A stretch of 64,000 nucleotides of DNA from Streptomyces sp. ALI-76-A (GCF_030287445.1 NZ_JASVWB010000002.1:5952001-6016000); one strand, 5' to 3'; numbered from the stretch's first letter, positions 18,638-32,097 are shown. Numbers and translations are program-made. The notes: generated by a model not told the origin, from the letters alone.

Positions 18638-18705
18638 CAACCGAGCACCCCATCGGTCCCGGGCCTACATTGGACGTACGTCACCGTCGACGCCCGGAGT
18701 TCGCC

Positions 18706-19965
18706 ATGTCGGTCACCCATGCCCCCGCGACCGTCGAGACCGTCGCCAGCGCCGATCTGCTGCGCCGGCAGGATCCCGAGCTGGCCGAGATCCTGCTCGG
18801 GGAGGCCGACCGGCAGGCGACGACGCTTCAGCTCGTCGCCGCCGAGAACTTCACCTCGCCGGCCGTGCTGGCCGCCCTCGGCTCGCCGCTCGCCAACAAG
18901 TACGCCGAGGGCTATCCGGGGGCCCGGTACCACGGCGGCTGCGAGATCGTCGACGTCGCCGAGCGGATCGCCGTGGAACGGGCCAAGGCCCTGTTCGGGG
19001 CGGAGCACGCCAACGTCCAGGCCCATTCCGGATCGTCGGCCGTGCTGGCCGCGTACGCCGCCCTGCTGCGGCCCGGCGACACCGTCCTGGCCCTCGGCCT
19101 GCCCCACGGCGGTCACCTCACGCACGGCTCGCCCGCCAACTTCTCCGGCCGCTGGTTCGACTTCGTCGGGTACGGGGTGGACGCCGAGACCGGGCTGATC
19201 GAGTACGACCAGGTGCGCACCCTCGCGCGCACGCACCGGCCCAAGGCGATCGTGTGCGGGTCCATCGCCTACCCCCGCCACCTCGATCACGCCTTCTTCC
19301 GCGAGGTCGCCGACGAGGTGGGCGCGTATCTCATCGCCGACGCCGCGCATCCCATCGGGCTCGTCGCCGGGGGAGCGGCGCCCAGCCCGGTGCCGTACGC
19401 CGACATCGTGTGCGCCACCACCCACAAGGTGCTGCGCGGGCCGCGCGGCGGGATGATCCTGTGCGGCGCCGAGCTCGCCGAACGGGTCGACCGGGCCGTG
19501 TCCCCGTTCACCCAGGGCGGTGCGCAGATGCACACCATCGCCGCCAAGGCGGTCGCGTTCGGCGAGGCGGCGACGCCGGCGTTCACGGCGTACGCCCATC
19601 AGGTGGTCGCCAACGCGCGGGCGCTCGCGGCCGGGCTGGCCGCCGAGGGGCTCGTCATCACCACCGGCGGGACCGACACCCATCTGGTGACGGCCGACCC
19701 GGCGCCGCTCGGCGTCGACGGACGCACCGCCCGTGGTCGCCTGGCCGCCGCCGGGATGGTGCTGGACTGCTGCGCGCTGCCGCACGCCGACGCCCGTGGC
19801 CTGCGGCTGGGGACGGCCGCGGTGACCACGCAGGGGATGGGGGAGGTGGAGATGGCACGGATCGCCGTCCTGTTCGGACAGGTGCTCAGGGGTGAGGCGG
19901 AGAGCCCGAAGGTACGTGAAGAAGTGCGGGAGCTGACCGGGAGATTCCCCCCGTATCCCGGCTGA
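18706..19965 (+). CDS. glyA: serine hydroxymethyltransferase
   Basis: The 419-residue PLP enzyme interconverts serine and glycine, loading methylene-tetrahydrofolate. It has LVAAENFTSPAVLAALGSPLANKYAEGYPGARYHGG-type sequence near the N-terminus and VQAHSGSSAVLAAYAAL. The PLP lysine is Lys241 in the ATTHKVLRGPRGG motif. It looks like the shorter second SHMT copy found in Streptomyces, so a main copy probably lies elsewhere. The ATG at 18706 is preceded by CGGAG. A TACATT box at 18666-18671 is a candidate -10. Confidence 0.94.
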   Translation: MSVTHAPATVETVASADLLRRQDPELAEILLGEADRQATTLQLVAAENFTSPAVLAALGSPLANKYAEGYPGARYHGGCEIVDVAERIAVERAKALFGAEHANVQAHSGSSAVLAAYAALLRPGDTVLALGLPHGGHLTHGSPANFSGRWFDFVGYGVDAETGLIEYDQVRTLARTHRPKAIVCGSIAYPRHLDHAFFREVADEVGAYLIADAAHPIGLVAGGAAPSPVPYADIVCATTHKVLRGPRGGMILCGAELAERVDRAVSPFTQGGAQMHTIAAKAVAFGEAATPAFTAYAHQVVANARALAAGLAAEGLVITTGGTDTHLVTADPAPLGVDGRTARGRLAAAGMVLDCCALPHADARGLRLGTAAVTTQGMGEVEMARIAVLFGQVLRGEAESPKVREEVRELTGRFPPYPG

Positions 19966-20094
19966 ACCGGGGGAGGCGCCGATCCGTACACAGCCACACG
20001 TGCAACCATCGTCGCTACCCGGAAGTCCCCAACCGTAAGCGTGCATCGCTAGTGTGTGGGGCTGTGATGGCCAGCGAGACCTGTGGGGAAGCCC

Positions 20095-21420
20095 GTGCGT
20101 GAATACCTGCTGACGCTCTGCATCACGGCCGCGGTGACGTACCTGCTGACAGGGCCGGTACGGAAGTTCGCGATCGTGGCCGGGGCGATGCCGGAGATCC
20201 GGGCCCGTGACGTGCACCGGGAACCGACTCCGCGGCTCGGCGGGATCGCCATGTTCTTCGGCCTGTGCGCGGGCCTGCTGGTCGCCGACCACCTCGCCAA
20301 CCTCAACGAGGTCTTCTCCAAGTCCAACGAACCGCGCGCGCTGCTCTCCGGCGCGGCCCTCATCTGGCTGATCGGTGTCCTGGACGACAAGTTCGAGATC
20401 GACGCCCTGATCAAGCTGGGCGGCCAGATGATCGCGGCCGGCGTGATGGTCATGCAGGGTCTGACCATCCTGTGGCTGCCCATCCCGGGCGTCGGCTCGG
20501 TCGCGCTGACCCAGTGGCAGGGCACCCTGCTGACGGTCGCCCTCGTCGTCATCACCATCAACGCGGTCAACTTCGTCGACGGCCTCGACGGCCTCGCGGC
20601 CGGCATGGTGTGCATCGCCTCGGCCGCGTTCTTCCTGTACGCCTACCGCGTCTGGGTGTCGTACGGCATCGAGGCCGCCGCCCCGGCCACGCTGTTCGCG
20701 GCGATCCTGATGGGCATGTGCCTGGGCTTCATGCCGCACAACATGCACCCCGCGCGGATCTTCATGGGTGACTCCGGCTCGATGCTCATCGGCCTGGTGC
20801 TGGCGGCCGGCGCCATCTCCATCACCGGCCAGGTCGACCCGGACGCGCTGAAGCTGTTCGCCGGGTCCGAGCAGGCGGCGGTGCACCAGACGGTCCCCGT
20901 GTACATCCCGCTGCTGCTGCCGCTGACGATCATCGCGATCCCGGCCGCGGACCTGGTCCTGGCCATCGTGCGGCGCACTTGGCGCGGCCAGTCGCCGTTC
21001 GCGGCGGACCGGGGTCACCTGCACCACCGTCTGCTGGAGGTCGGCCACTCGCACAGCCGCGCGGTGCTGATCATGTACTTCTGGTCCGCGCTGATCGCCT
21101 TCGGCGCGCTCGCCTACTCGGTCAACTCGGCGTCCATGTGGATCGTGCTCAGCGTCGTCTTCCTCAGCGCGATCGGGCTGATCCTGCTGCTGCTGCCCCG
21201 CTTCACCCCGCGCGCCCCGCGCTGGGCCCAGCACCTGGTACCGCCGCGCTACCGCCGTCGCGGCGAGGTCGCCGTCGACGAGGAACTCACGCCGCCGTCC
21301 GGGGCGGAGGAGGAGGGCCGCGCCCCGGTGGCTGCCGGAGTGGCGGGTGTCAACGGGGCGACCGCCCTCGGGGCTCGTTCGCGCGTCCTGGAGGGGCGGA
21401 AGGCCGGGAGTTCGCGCTGA
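20095..21420 (+). CDS. MraY/WecA-family undecaprenyl-phosphate sugar-1-phosphate transferase
   Basis: This polytopic membrane protein of 441 residues has about 10-11 spans. Family motifs are DVHREPTPRLGGIAMF, the DDKFEID and NFVDGLDGLAAG acidic motifs that bind Mg, MGDSGSMLIG, and the DRGHLHHRL loop near the C-terminus. It transfers a sugar-1-phosphate to undecaprenyl phosphate to begin a cell-envelope glycan, and resembles WecA (N-acetylglucosamine) more than MraY. The cytoplasmic C-tail (about 75 residues) is Ala/Gly/Glu-rich. I prefer the GTG at 20095 because GGGGAA precedes it; a GTG at 20083 is the alternative. Confidence 0.92.
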   Translation: MREYLLTLCITAAVTYLLTGPVRKFAIVAGAMPEIRARDVHREPTPRLGGIAMFFGLCAGLLVADHLANLNEVFSKSNEPRALLSGAALIWLIGVLDDKFEIDALIKLGGQMIAAGVMVMQGLTILWLPIPGVGSVALTQWQGTLLTVALVVITINAVNFVDGLDGLAAGMVCIASAAFFLYAYRVWVSYGIEAAAPATLFAAILMGMCLGFMPHNMHPARIFMGDSGSMLIGLVLAAGAISITGQVDPDALKLFAGSEQAAVHQTVPVYIPLLLPLTIIAIPAADLVLAIVRRTWRGQSPFAADRGHLHHRLLEVGHSHSRAVLIMYFWSALIAFGALAYSVNSASMWIVLSVVFLSAIGLILLLLPRFTPRAPRWAQHLVPPRYRRRGEVAVDEELTPPSGAEEEGRAPVAAGVAGVNGATALGARSRVLEGRKAGSSR

Positions 21421-21742
21421 GCCGGGGGCTCGCGCCCACGCCACAAGGTAAGAATCTGACTAGAGCATTGCCAAGTCGTGGGGAAGCAAAGCTCCCCAAT
21501 ACCAGACAAGACGCCCAGATTCCTGCACAGACGCGCAGGGTCACTCTCATGTGTGACACCGGGCACACCCACTTGGTAAAGACCGCATCAAATAGTTTGT
21601 GATACGGTTCACGAGAACCCCGGATAGAGCCGACGGACCGCAGTGCGACGGTCCATTGGCGCGAGGTCTCTGACACTCGGCCCGGGGACTACGCTCGTCC
21701 ATGACGACACCCCTGCCCCCCTGCGAAAGCGGAGTTGCCGCC
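21421..21742 (+). promoter_or_regulatory. region upstream of the atp operon
   Basis: About 320 bases without a gene. The 21565-21610 stretch is unusually A/T-rich for this genome (TTGGTAAAGACC, AATAGTTTGTGATACGG) and is the likely promoter zone of the atp operon. A small GGGG/CCCC hairpin with AGC/GCT inner pairs lies near 21479-21498. A TACGCT box at 21690-21695 sits 6 bases before an in-frame ATG at 21701, so a leaderless, longer form of AtpI is possible. Confidence 0.5.
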
Positions 21743-22177
21743 ATGCCGTCCAACGACGTCCGGATCCTGCTCCAGGCCGCTGTGCCCACAGCCGCGGTCG
21801 GCGCTGTCGCCGCTGTCGTCAGTGGCGTGGTGGCCGGCGGCAAGGGGGCGATCGGGGCGGTCGTCGCGACGCTGGTCGTGATCCTCTTCATGGGGATCGG
21901 CTTCTACATCCTGCAGCGCACTGCCAAATCGCTTCCGCACCTCTTCCAGGCGATGGGCCTCATGTTGTACGCGGCGCAGATTCTGCTGCTGTTCATCTTC
22001 ATGGCCGCCTTCAAGAACACGACGCTGTTCCACCCCAAGGCCTTCGCGTTCACGCTGGTCGCCGGCACCCTCGCCTGGATCGCCGCGCAGACCCGTGCGC
22101 ACATGAAGGCCAAGATCCTCTACGTCGAACCCGAGCCCACGGGCGGGAAGCCCGAAAAATCGGGGCACTCGTCGTGA
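21743..22177 (+). CDS. atpI: ATP synthase protein I (AtpI-like membrane protein)
   Basis: The 144-residue protein has four predicted membrane spans (about 8-30, 34-52, 67-87 and 97-112) and a charged C-terminus. It lies immediately before atpB, the usual place of atpI, whose product helps assemble the c ring or handles Mg in some bacteria. Identification rests mainly on position and topology. The ATG at 21743 has CGGAG upstream; an in-frame ATG at 21701 would add 14 residues. Confidence 0.85.
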   Translation: MPSNDVRILLQAAVPTAAVGAVAAVVSGVVAGGKGAIGAVVATLVVILFMGIGFYILQRTAKSLPHLFQAMGLMLYAAQILLLFIFMAAFKNTTLFHPKAFAFTLVAGTLAWIAAQTRAHMKAKILYVEPEPTGGKPEKSGHSS

Positions 22178-22402
22178 GGGGTAGGGCCGGGATAAAGGCG
22201 TGTGACATCTCCTGCTATCGTCCGGTGCCAACTGCGGCATCGCGGGCGCGGGCATCTGAGCTGACGCCTGCTCAATCGCGAGGCTCGATGTCCTCTTGCC
22301 GCCCCCACATCCGTAACACCAGTCCAGTGCCGAACCGTGGCTTCGTGCCCCGCCGACACAACGAGGTTGCCGTACCCATGCGTCACGCCGAAGGAGCCCG
22401 TG

Positions 22403-23221
22403 GTGAGTGCTGACCAGACCCAGCTCGCCTTTGACTGGAGCTGTCGGATCATGTCCGACAACGGGTGTGGTTTTCCGGCTCCGGGCCTGCACTCGTTCCT
22501 CTTCAAGCCGATCGCCACGGTTGGAGGGTTCGAGTTCAACAAGGTGATGCTGCTTGCGCTCATCACCACCCTCCTGGTCATCACCTTCTTCACGCTCGCC
22601 TTCGGTAAGGCGAAAGTGGTGCCGGGCAAGCTCCAGATGATCGGCGAGGCCGGCTACGACTTCGTACGCCGCGGCATTGTCTACGAGACCCTCGGCAAGA
22701 AGGAGGGCGAGAAGTACGTCCCCCTCATGGTCTCGCTCTTCTTCTTCATCTGGATCATGAACATCTGGTCCGTGATCCCGCTGGCACAGTTCCCTGTGTC
22801 GTCGATCATCGCGTACCCGATGGTGCTGGCGCTGATCGTCTACGTGGTCTGGGTGTCGCTGACCTTCAAGCGGCACGGCTTCGTCGGGTTCTTCAAGAAC
22901 GTCACCGGCTACGACAAGTCGCTGGGCCCGGTGCTGCCGCTCGTGATGGTCATCGAGTTCTTCTCGAACCTGCTGGTCCGGCCGTTCACGCACGCCGTGC
23001 GACTGTTCGCCAACATGTTCGCCGGTCACCTCATGCTGGTCATGTTCACGGTCGCCTCCTGGTACCTGCTGAACAGCTGGATGATCCCGGCCGCCGGCGT
23101 CTCGTTCATCATGACCATGGTCATGATCCTCTTCGAGCTTTTCGTGCAGCTGGTCCAGGCGTACGTCTTCGTGCTCCTCGCCTGCTCGTACATCCAGGGC
23201 GCGCTCGCCGAGCACCACTGA
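22403..23221 (+). CDS. atpB: F1Fo ATP synthase subunit a
   Basis: This 272-residue membrane protein forms the proton half-channels. The essential arginine is Arg200 in THAVRLFANMFAGHL, and the C-terminal helix carries ELFVQLVQAYVFVLL. An N-terminal periplasmic segment contains two Cys (14 and 22). AAGGAG at 22391-22396 gives the best spacing to the GTG at 22403; the adjacent in-frame GTG at 22400 is too close. Confidence 0.97.
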   Translation: MSADQTQLAFDWSCRIMSDNGCGFPAPGLHSFLFKPIATVGGFEFNKVMLLALITTLLVITFFTLAFGKAKVVPGKLQMIGEAGYDFVRRGIVYETLGKKEGEKYVPLMVSLFFFIWIMNIWSVIPLAQFPVSSIIAYPMVLALIVYVVWVSLTFKRHGFVGFFKNVTGYDKSLGPVLPLVMVIEFFSNLLVRPFTHAVRLFANMFAGHLMLVMFTVASWYLLNSWMIPAAGVSFIMTMVMILFELFVQLVQAYVFVLLACSYIQGALAEHH

Positions 23222-23245
23222 GCCACCCCACTCCCAGACCCATGA

Positions 23246-23530
<285 letters not shown>

Positions 23531-23567
23531 TCGAACCTGACGAGCAAACACAACGGAAGGCACTGAT

Positions 23568-24116
23568 GTGATCGCCAACCTGGTACAGCTGGCGGCCGAG
23601 GAGGAGCAGAACCCGCTCATCCCGCCCGGCCCCGAGCTGCTCGTCGGCACCATCGCCTTCGCCATCGTGTTCTTCTTCTTCTGGAAGAAGCTCCTCCCGA
23701 ACATCAACAAGGTTCTGGAAGAGCGCCGCGCGGCGATCGAAGGCGGTATCGAAGAAGCCGACGCCATGAAGGTCGAGGCCCAGAGCGTCCTTGAGCAGTA
23801 CAAGGCTCAGCTCGCCGAGGCCCGGCACGAGGCCGCGCGGCTGCGCCAGGAGGCGCAGGAGCAGGGCGCCACGCTCATCGCCGAGATGCGCGCGGAAGGC
23901 CAGCGGCAGCGCGAGGAGATCGTCGCCGCCGGTCACGCGCAGATCGAGGCCGACCGCAAGGCCGCTTCCTCCGCGCTGCGTCAGGACGTCGGCAAGCTCG
24001 CCACCGACCTGGCCGGCAGGCTCGTCGGCGAGTCCCTCGAGGACCACGCCCGGCAGAGCCGTGTCATCGACCGCTTCCTCGACGAGCTCGAGGAGAAGGC
24101 CGAGGCCACCCGATGA
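23568..24116 (+). CDS. atpF: F1Fo ATP synthase subunit b
   Basis: The 182-residue stator subunit has one membrane span (about 24-44, IAFAIVFFFFWKKLLP) followed by a long charged coiled coil that reaches to F1. It starts with GTG at 23568 after CGGAAGG and overlaps atpH by 4 bases (ATGA), coupling their translation. Confidence 0.97.
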   Translation: MIANLVQLAAEEEQNPLIPPGPELLVGTIAFAIVFFFFWKKLLPNINKVLEERRAAIEGGIEEADAMKVEAQSVLEQYKAQLAEARHEAARLRQEAQEQGATLIAEMRAEGQRQREEIVAAGHAQIEADRKAASSALRQDVGKLATDLAGRLVGESLEDHARQSRVIDRFLDELEEKAEATR

Positions 24117-24928
24117 ACGGAGCGAGCCGCGAGGCCCTGGCAGCCGCACGTGAGCGTCTCGACGCGCTGACGGACTCCACGTCCGTGAACGCCGGCACGC
24201 TCGCCGACGAGCTGGCCGCCGTCACCACGCTGCTCGACCGCGAGGTGTCGCTGCGTCGGATCCTGACCGACCCGGCGCAGTCCGGAGAGGCCAAGGCCGA
24301 GCTGGCCCGGCGCCTGCTCGGCTCGCAGGTCGGCGGCTCGACCGTCGACCTGGTCTCCGGCCTGGTGCGTTCCCGCTGGTCGCAGTCGCGCGACCTGGTG
24401 GACGCCCTGGAGGAACTGGCCGGCCTCGCCGACCTCACCGCCGCGCAGAAGGCGGGCCGGCTCGACAGCGTCGAGGACGAGCTGTTCCGGTTCGGCCGGA
24501 TCGTCACGTCGAGCACCGAGCTGCGCGCCGCGCTGACCAACCGCAAGGCCACCACCGCGGCCAAGAGCGAGCTGCTGCGCAGCCTGCTCGGCGGCCGGGC
24601 CGAAGCGACCACCGAGCGTCTGGTGACGCGCCTTGTGACCGCGCCGCGGGGACGTAGCCTGGAAGCGGGACTCGAGTCCCTGTCCAAGCTCGCCGCCGAT
24701 CGCCGGGACCGCATGGTGGCCATCGTCACCTCGGCGGTTCCGCTGAGCGACCCGCAGAAGCAGCGCCTGGGCGCCGCCCTCGCGAAGCTCTACGGCCGCA
24801 CGATGCACCTCAACCTCGACGTGGACCCCGAGGTCCTCGGCGGGATCCGGGTGCAGGTCGGTGACGAGGTCATCAACGGCTCCATCGCGGACCGCATCGA
24901 GGACGCCGGCCGCCGACTGGCGGGCTAG
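24113..24928 (+). CDS. atpH: F1Fo ATP synthase subunit delta
   Basis: The protein has 271 residues, about 90 longer than the E. coli subunit, because of an N-terminal extension typical of actinobacteria. The conserved C-terminal block (TSAVPLSDPQKQRL, VDPEVLGGIRVQVGDEVINGSI) fixes the identity. It connects the b stalk to the top of F1. It overlaps atpF by 4 bases. A structured 123-base gap separates it from atpA, unlike the tight spacing elsewhere in the operon. Confidence 0.97.
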   Translation: MNGASREALAAARERLDALTDSTSVNAGTLADELAAVTTLLDREVSLRRILTDPAQSGEAKAELARRLLGSQVGGSTVDLVSGLVRSRWSQSRDLVDALEELAGLADLTAAQKAGRLDSVEDELFRFGRIVTSSTELRAALTNRKATTAAKSELLRSLLGGRAEATTERLVTRLVTAPRGRSLEAGLESLSKLAADRRDRMVAIVTSAVPLSDPQKQRLGAALAKLYGRTMHLNLDVDPEVLGGIRVQVGDEVINGSIADRIEDAGRRLAG

Positions 24929-24966
24929 CCGCAACTTCATAGCAGTACGTACTTATTACGGCCCGT

Positions 24967-25031
24967 GTTGGGCCGTGCAGAAGAATCCTGGGGGTCGCCC
25001 CCAGACCCCAAAGTGAAACTTCGGGCCCAAC
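24967..25031 (+). promoter_or_regulatory. nested RNA structure between atpH and atpA
   Basis: An outer eight-pair stem (GTTGGGCC at 24967-24974 with GGCCCAAC at 25024-25031) encloses a seven-pair hairpin (CTGGGGG with CCCCCAG, 24988-25004). The 3' arm ends directly against AAGGAG at 25032-25037, the ribosome-binding site region of atpA. It may set alpha translation, protect a processed 5' end or weakly attenuate; the sequence alone cannot decide. Confidence 0.7.
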
Positions 25032-25051
25032 AAGGAGAGCAGGGAACCCAG

Positions 25052-26647
25052 ATGGCGGAGCTCACGATCCGGCCGGAGGAGATCCGGGACGCACTGGAGA
25101 ACTTCGTCCAGTCGTACCAGCCGGACGCGGCCTCGCGCGAGGAGGTCGGAACGGTCACCGTCGCCGGCGACGGTATCGCCAAGATCGAGGGCCTGCCCTC
25201 GGCCATGGCGAACGAACTGCTGAAGTTCGAGGACGGCACCCTCGGTCTCGCGCTGAACCTCGAAGAGCGCGAGATCGGTGCGGTCGTCCTCGGCGAGTTC
25301 AGCGGCATCGAGGAGGGCCAGCCGGTCACCCGTACCGGCGAGGTCCTGTCGGTCGCCGTGGGCGAGGGCTACCTCGGCCGCGTGGTCGACCCGCTCGGCA
25401 ACCCCATCGACGGCCTCGGCGAGATCGAGACGTCCGGCCGCCGCGCCCTCGAGCTGCAGGCCCCGGGCGTCATGGCCCGCAAGTCGGTGCACGAGCCGAT
25501 GGAGACCGGCTACAAGGCCGTCGACGCGATGACCCCGATCGGCCGTGGCCAGCGTCAGCTGGTCATCGGTGACCGCCAGACCGGCAAGACCGCCCTGGCC
25601 GTCGACACGATCATCAACCAGCGGGACAACTGGCGCTCCGGCGACCCGAAGAAGCAGGTCCGCTGCGTCTACGTCGCCATCGGCCAGAAGGGCTCGACCA
25701 TCGCCTCCGTGCGTGGCGCCCTCGACGAGGCCGGTGCGCTGGAGTACACGACCATCGTCGCCGCCCCGGCGTCCGACCCGGCCGGCTTCAAGTACCTGGC
25801 GCCGTACACCGGCTCGGCCATCGGCCAGCAGTGGATGTACGAGGGCAAGCACGTCCTGATCATCTTCGACGACCTGTCGAAGCAGGCCGACGCCTACCGC
25901 GCCGTGTCGCTGCTGCTGCGCCGCCCGCCGGGCCGTGAGGCCTACCCGGGTGACGTCTTCTACCTGCACTCCCGTCTGCTGGAGCGCTGCGCGAAGCTCT
26001 CCGACGAGCTGGGCGCCGGCTCGATGACCGGTCTGCCGATCGTCGAGACGAAGGCCAACGACGTCTCGGCGTTCATCCCGACCAACGTCATCTCCATCAC
26101 CGACGGCCAGTGCTTCCTGGAGTCGGACCTGTTCAACGCCGGTCAGCGCCCCGCGCTGAACGTCGGTATCTCCGTCTCCCGAGTCGGTGGTTCCGCGCAG
26201 CACAAGGCGATGAAGCAGGTGTCCGGCCGACTGCGTCTGGACCTGGCCCAGTACCGCGAGCTGGAGGCGTTCGCCGCCTTCGGTTCCGACCTGGACGCGG
26301 CGTCGAAGTCGCAGCTGGAGCGCGGTATGCGCCTGGTCGAGCTGCTCAAGCAGCCGCAGTACCAGCCGATGCCGACCGAGGACCAGGTCGTCTCCGTCTG
26401 GGCCGGCACCACCGGCAAGATGGACGAGGTGCCGGTCGCCGACATCCGCCGCTTCGAGAAGGAGCTCCTGGAGTACCTGCACCGCAAGGAGCAGGGCCTC
26501 ATGACCTCCATCAAGGAGGGCGGCAAGATGTCCGACGACACGCTGACGGCCATCGCCGACGCCATCACGGACTTCAAGAAGCAGTTCGAGACCTCGGACG
26601 GCAAGCTGCTCGGCGAGGACGCTCCGTCCGTCAACGTCTCCAAGTGA
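25052..26647 (+). CDS. atpA: F1Fo ATP synthase subunit alpha
   Basis: The 531-residue non-catalytic nucleotide-binding subunit has Walker A GDRQTGKT at 173-180, the family signature in [11 protein letters not shown] and [19 protein letters not shown]. The ATG at 25052 is the true start; the frame is open further upstream but that stretch encodes the structured leader. Three copies assemble with beta. Confidence 0.98.
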   Translation: MAELTIRPEEIRDALENFVQSYQPDAASREEVGTVTVAGDGIAKIEGLPSAMANELLKFEDGTLGLALNLEEREIGAVVLGEFSGIEEGQPVTRTGEVLSVAVGEGYLGRVVDPLGNPIDGLGEIETSGRRALELQAPGVMARKSVHEPMETGYKAVDAMTPIGRGQRQLVIGDRQTGKTALAVDTIINQRDNWRSGDPKKQVRCVYVAIGQKGSTIASVRGALDEAGALEYTTIVAAPASDPAGFKYLAPYTGSAIGQQWMYEGKHVLIIFDDLSKQADAYRAVSLLLRRPPGREAYPGDVFYLHSRLLERCAKLSDELGAGSMTGLPIVETKANDVSAFIPTNVISITDGQCFLESDLFNAGQRPALNVGISVSRVGGSAQHKAMKQVSGRLRLDLAQYRELEAFAAFGSDLDAASKSQLERGMRLVELLKQPQYQPMPTEDQVVSVWAGTTGKMDEVPVADIRRFEKELLEYLHRKEQGLMTSIKEGGKMSDDTLTAIADAITDFKKQFETSDGKLLGEDAPSVNVSK

Positions 26648-26667
26648 CGTAGGAAGGGACCTGACTC

Positions 26668-29018
<2,351 letters not shown>

Positions 29019-29040
29019 TCCGGGAGCGCTGAGTTCGTCT

Positions 29041-29067
29041 GAGGGGGCGGGCGCGTCCCGCCCCCTC
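29041..29067 (+). terminator. strong hairpin between atpD and atpC
   Basis: Eleven perfect pairs (GAGGGGGCGGG with CCCGCCCCCTC) close a five-base loop. It has the strength of an intrinsic terminator but lies inside the operon and lacks a U-tract, so it may attenuate epsilon expression or stabilise the upstream mRNA. A TAGACT box follows at 29080-29085 and could start a separate atpC transcript. Confidence 0.75.
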
Positions 29068-29134
29068 TCGCACGCCTACTAGACTTGTAACCAACACCCG
29101 GCAGACCCGCCGGGTGGTGACCCGAGGAGCCACC

Positions 29135-29509
29135 TTGGCTGCTGAGCTGCACGTCGCGCTGGTCGCGGCCGACCGAGAGGTCTGGTCCGGCGAGGCCACC
29201 CTGGTCGTCGCGCGCACCACGTCCGGCGACATCGGCGTCATGCCCGGTCACCAGCCGCTGCTCGGTGTGCTGGAGTCGGGCCCGGTGACCATCCGTACGA
29301 GTGGCGGTGGAACGGTCGTCGCCGCGGTGCACGGCGGTTTCATCTCGTTCGCCGACGACAAGCTGTCGCTGCTGGCCGAGATCGCCGAGCTGTCGGACGA
29401 GATCGACGTCCAGCGTGCCGAGCGCGAGCTCGATCGCGCGAAGGCGGAGGGCGACGCCCACGCCGAGCGTCGCGCGGACGTACGACTGCGGGCGGCGGCA
29501 GCGCGCTGA
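29135..29509 (+). CDS. atpC: F1Fo ATP synthase subunit epsilon
   Basis: The 124-residue protein starts at TTG (29135) with GAGGAG five bases upstream. It has the N-terminal beta sandwich (ELHVALVAADREVWSGEATLVVART, MPGHQPLLG, HGGFISFADDKLSLLAE) and a C-terminal helical hairpin. It couples rotation and can inhibit ATP hydrolysis. It is the last gene of the operon. Confidence 0.96.
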   Translation: MAAELHVALVAADREVWSGEATLVVARTTSGDIGVMPGHQPLLGVLESGPVTIRTSGGGTVVAAVHGGFISFADDKLSLLAEIAELSDEIDVQRAERELDRAKAEGDAHAERRADVRLRAAAAR

Positions 29510-29534
29510 ACCAGCGCGTTGTGCGATGACGTCA

Positions 29535-29582
29535 CTCAGCCGCGGCTGGAACCGGAGCGATCCGGTACCAGTCGCGGCTGAG
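29535..29582 (+). terminator. terminator of the atp operon
   Basis: A nearly continuous stem of about 20 pairs is visible: CTCAGCCGCG with CGCGGCTGAG outside, CTGG with CCAG in the middle, and ACCGGA with TCCGGT around a GCGA tetraloop. A TTTTTT run follows about 14 bases later. It lies 26 bases after atpC. Confidence 0.88.
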
Positions 29583-29647
29583 GCAGATGTGGGTGTTTTT
29601 TCCATTCCGTTACCGAGAAATCCGTAACCGAGGAGACGAGGAGGTCG

Positions 29648-30100
29648 GTGTCGATGGTCCTCGCTCTGACTGTGTGCGGATTGGTCGTGGCCCTGGTGGT
29701 CGTGGGGCTGTTCGTCTTCGGCCTGCGCCGCAGGCTCATCCAGCGTTCCGGCGGCACCTTCGACTGCAGCCTGCGCTGGGACGTTCCGGAGAAGCCCGAC
29801 ACCAGTGGCAAGGGCTGGGGCTACGGCGTCGCCCGCTACAACGGCGACCGCATCGAGTGGTACCGGATCTTCTCGTACTCACCCCGTCCGCGCCGGGTCC
29901 TGGAGCGTTCCGCGATCGAGGTGGCCGGCCGCCGGGTGCCCGAGGGCGAGGAGGAGCTGGCGCTGATCTCCGACCACATCGTCCTCACCTGTCTGCACCG
30001 GGGCACGCGTCTGGAGCTCGCGATGAGCGAGGACGCGTTGACCGGTTTCCTCGCGTGGCTGGAGGCGGCCCCACCCGGACAGCGGGTGAACGTGGCGTAG
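29648..30100 (+). CDS. DUF2550 family membrane-anchored protein
   Basis: The 150-residue protein has one N-terminal membrane span (about 4-26) followed by a cytoplasmic domain beginning RRLIQRSGGTFDCSLRWD and containing GVARYNGDRIEWYRIFSYSPRP. This is the pattern of DUF2550, a PH-like fold of unknown function found just downstream of the ATP synthase operon in many actinobacteria. A GAGGAGG site at 29638-29644 is only three bases from the GTG at 29648, so an in-frame ATG at 29654 may be the real start. Confidence 0.88.
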   Translation: MSMVLALTVCGLVVALVVVGLFVFGLRRRLIQRSGGTFDCSLRWDVPEKPDTSGKGWGYGVARYNGDRIEWYRIFSYSPRPRRVLERSAIEVAGRRVPEGEEELALISDHIVLTCLHRGTRLELAMSEDALTGFLAWLEAAPPGQRVNVA

Positions 30101-30120
30101 CCGCGTTCACCCACATGGGT

Positions 30121-30153
30121 GGGGCTCCGCCGGACGCGGTCCGGGGGAGCCCC
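30121..30153. terminator. bidirectional terminator between DUF2550 and chiC
   Basis: GGGGCTCC/GGAGCCCC form the outer stem and CCGGAC/GTCCGG around a GCG loop form the inner stem. It lies between two convergent genes and so can serve both strands. Confidence 0.85.
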
Positions 30154-30166
30154 TGTGGTGTGACGG

Positions 30167-31990
<1,824 letters not shown>

Positions 31991-32047
31991 GCTGCGCCTC
32001 CTCGGGGGTTGGGGGCGCGACTGAGCCTTCACGCCCACGGTGCCGCG

Positions 32048-32089
32048 AGAATAGAAAGGTCTGGACCACGGGTCAATAGGTCTGGACCA
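32048..32089 (-). promoter_or_regulatory. chitinase promoter with two 12-base direct repeats (DasR-like sites)
   Basis: On the minus strand TGGTCCAGACCT occurs twice, at 32089-32078 and 32068-32057, exactly 21 bases (two helical turns) apart. Between them lies TTGACC (32076-32071), and 17 bases further TATTCT (32053-32048), an excellent -35/-10 pair. Each repeat contains GGTC-NN-GACC, the core of the DasR responsive element. DasR is the GntR-type regulator that responds to N-acetylglucosamine metabolites. Binding is inferred from the match. Confidence 0.88.
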
Positions 32090-32097
32090 CTAGGGTT

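Noticed and set aside
18535..21444. Open frame of 969 codons on the minus strand
   Set aside because: It spans the antisense of three recognised genes (phosphatase-like, glyA, MraY/WecA) and shows Arg/Gly/Asp/Gln-rich shadow composition.
24965..25051. N-terminal extension of AtpA from the open frame at 24965
   Set aside because: It would translate the structured leader; alpha subunits begin as at 25052 ([11 protein letters not shown]).
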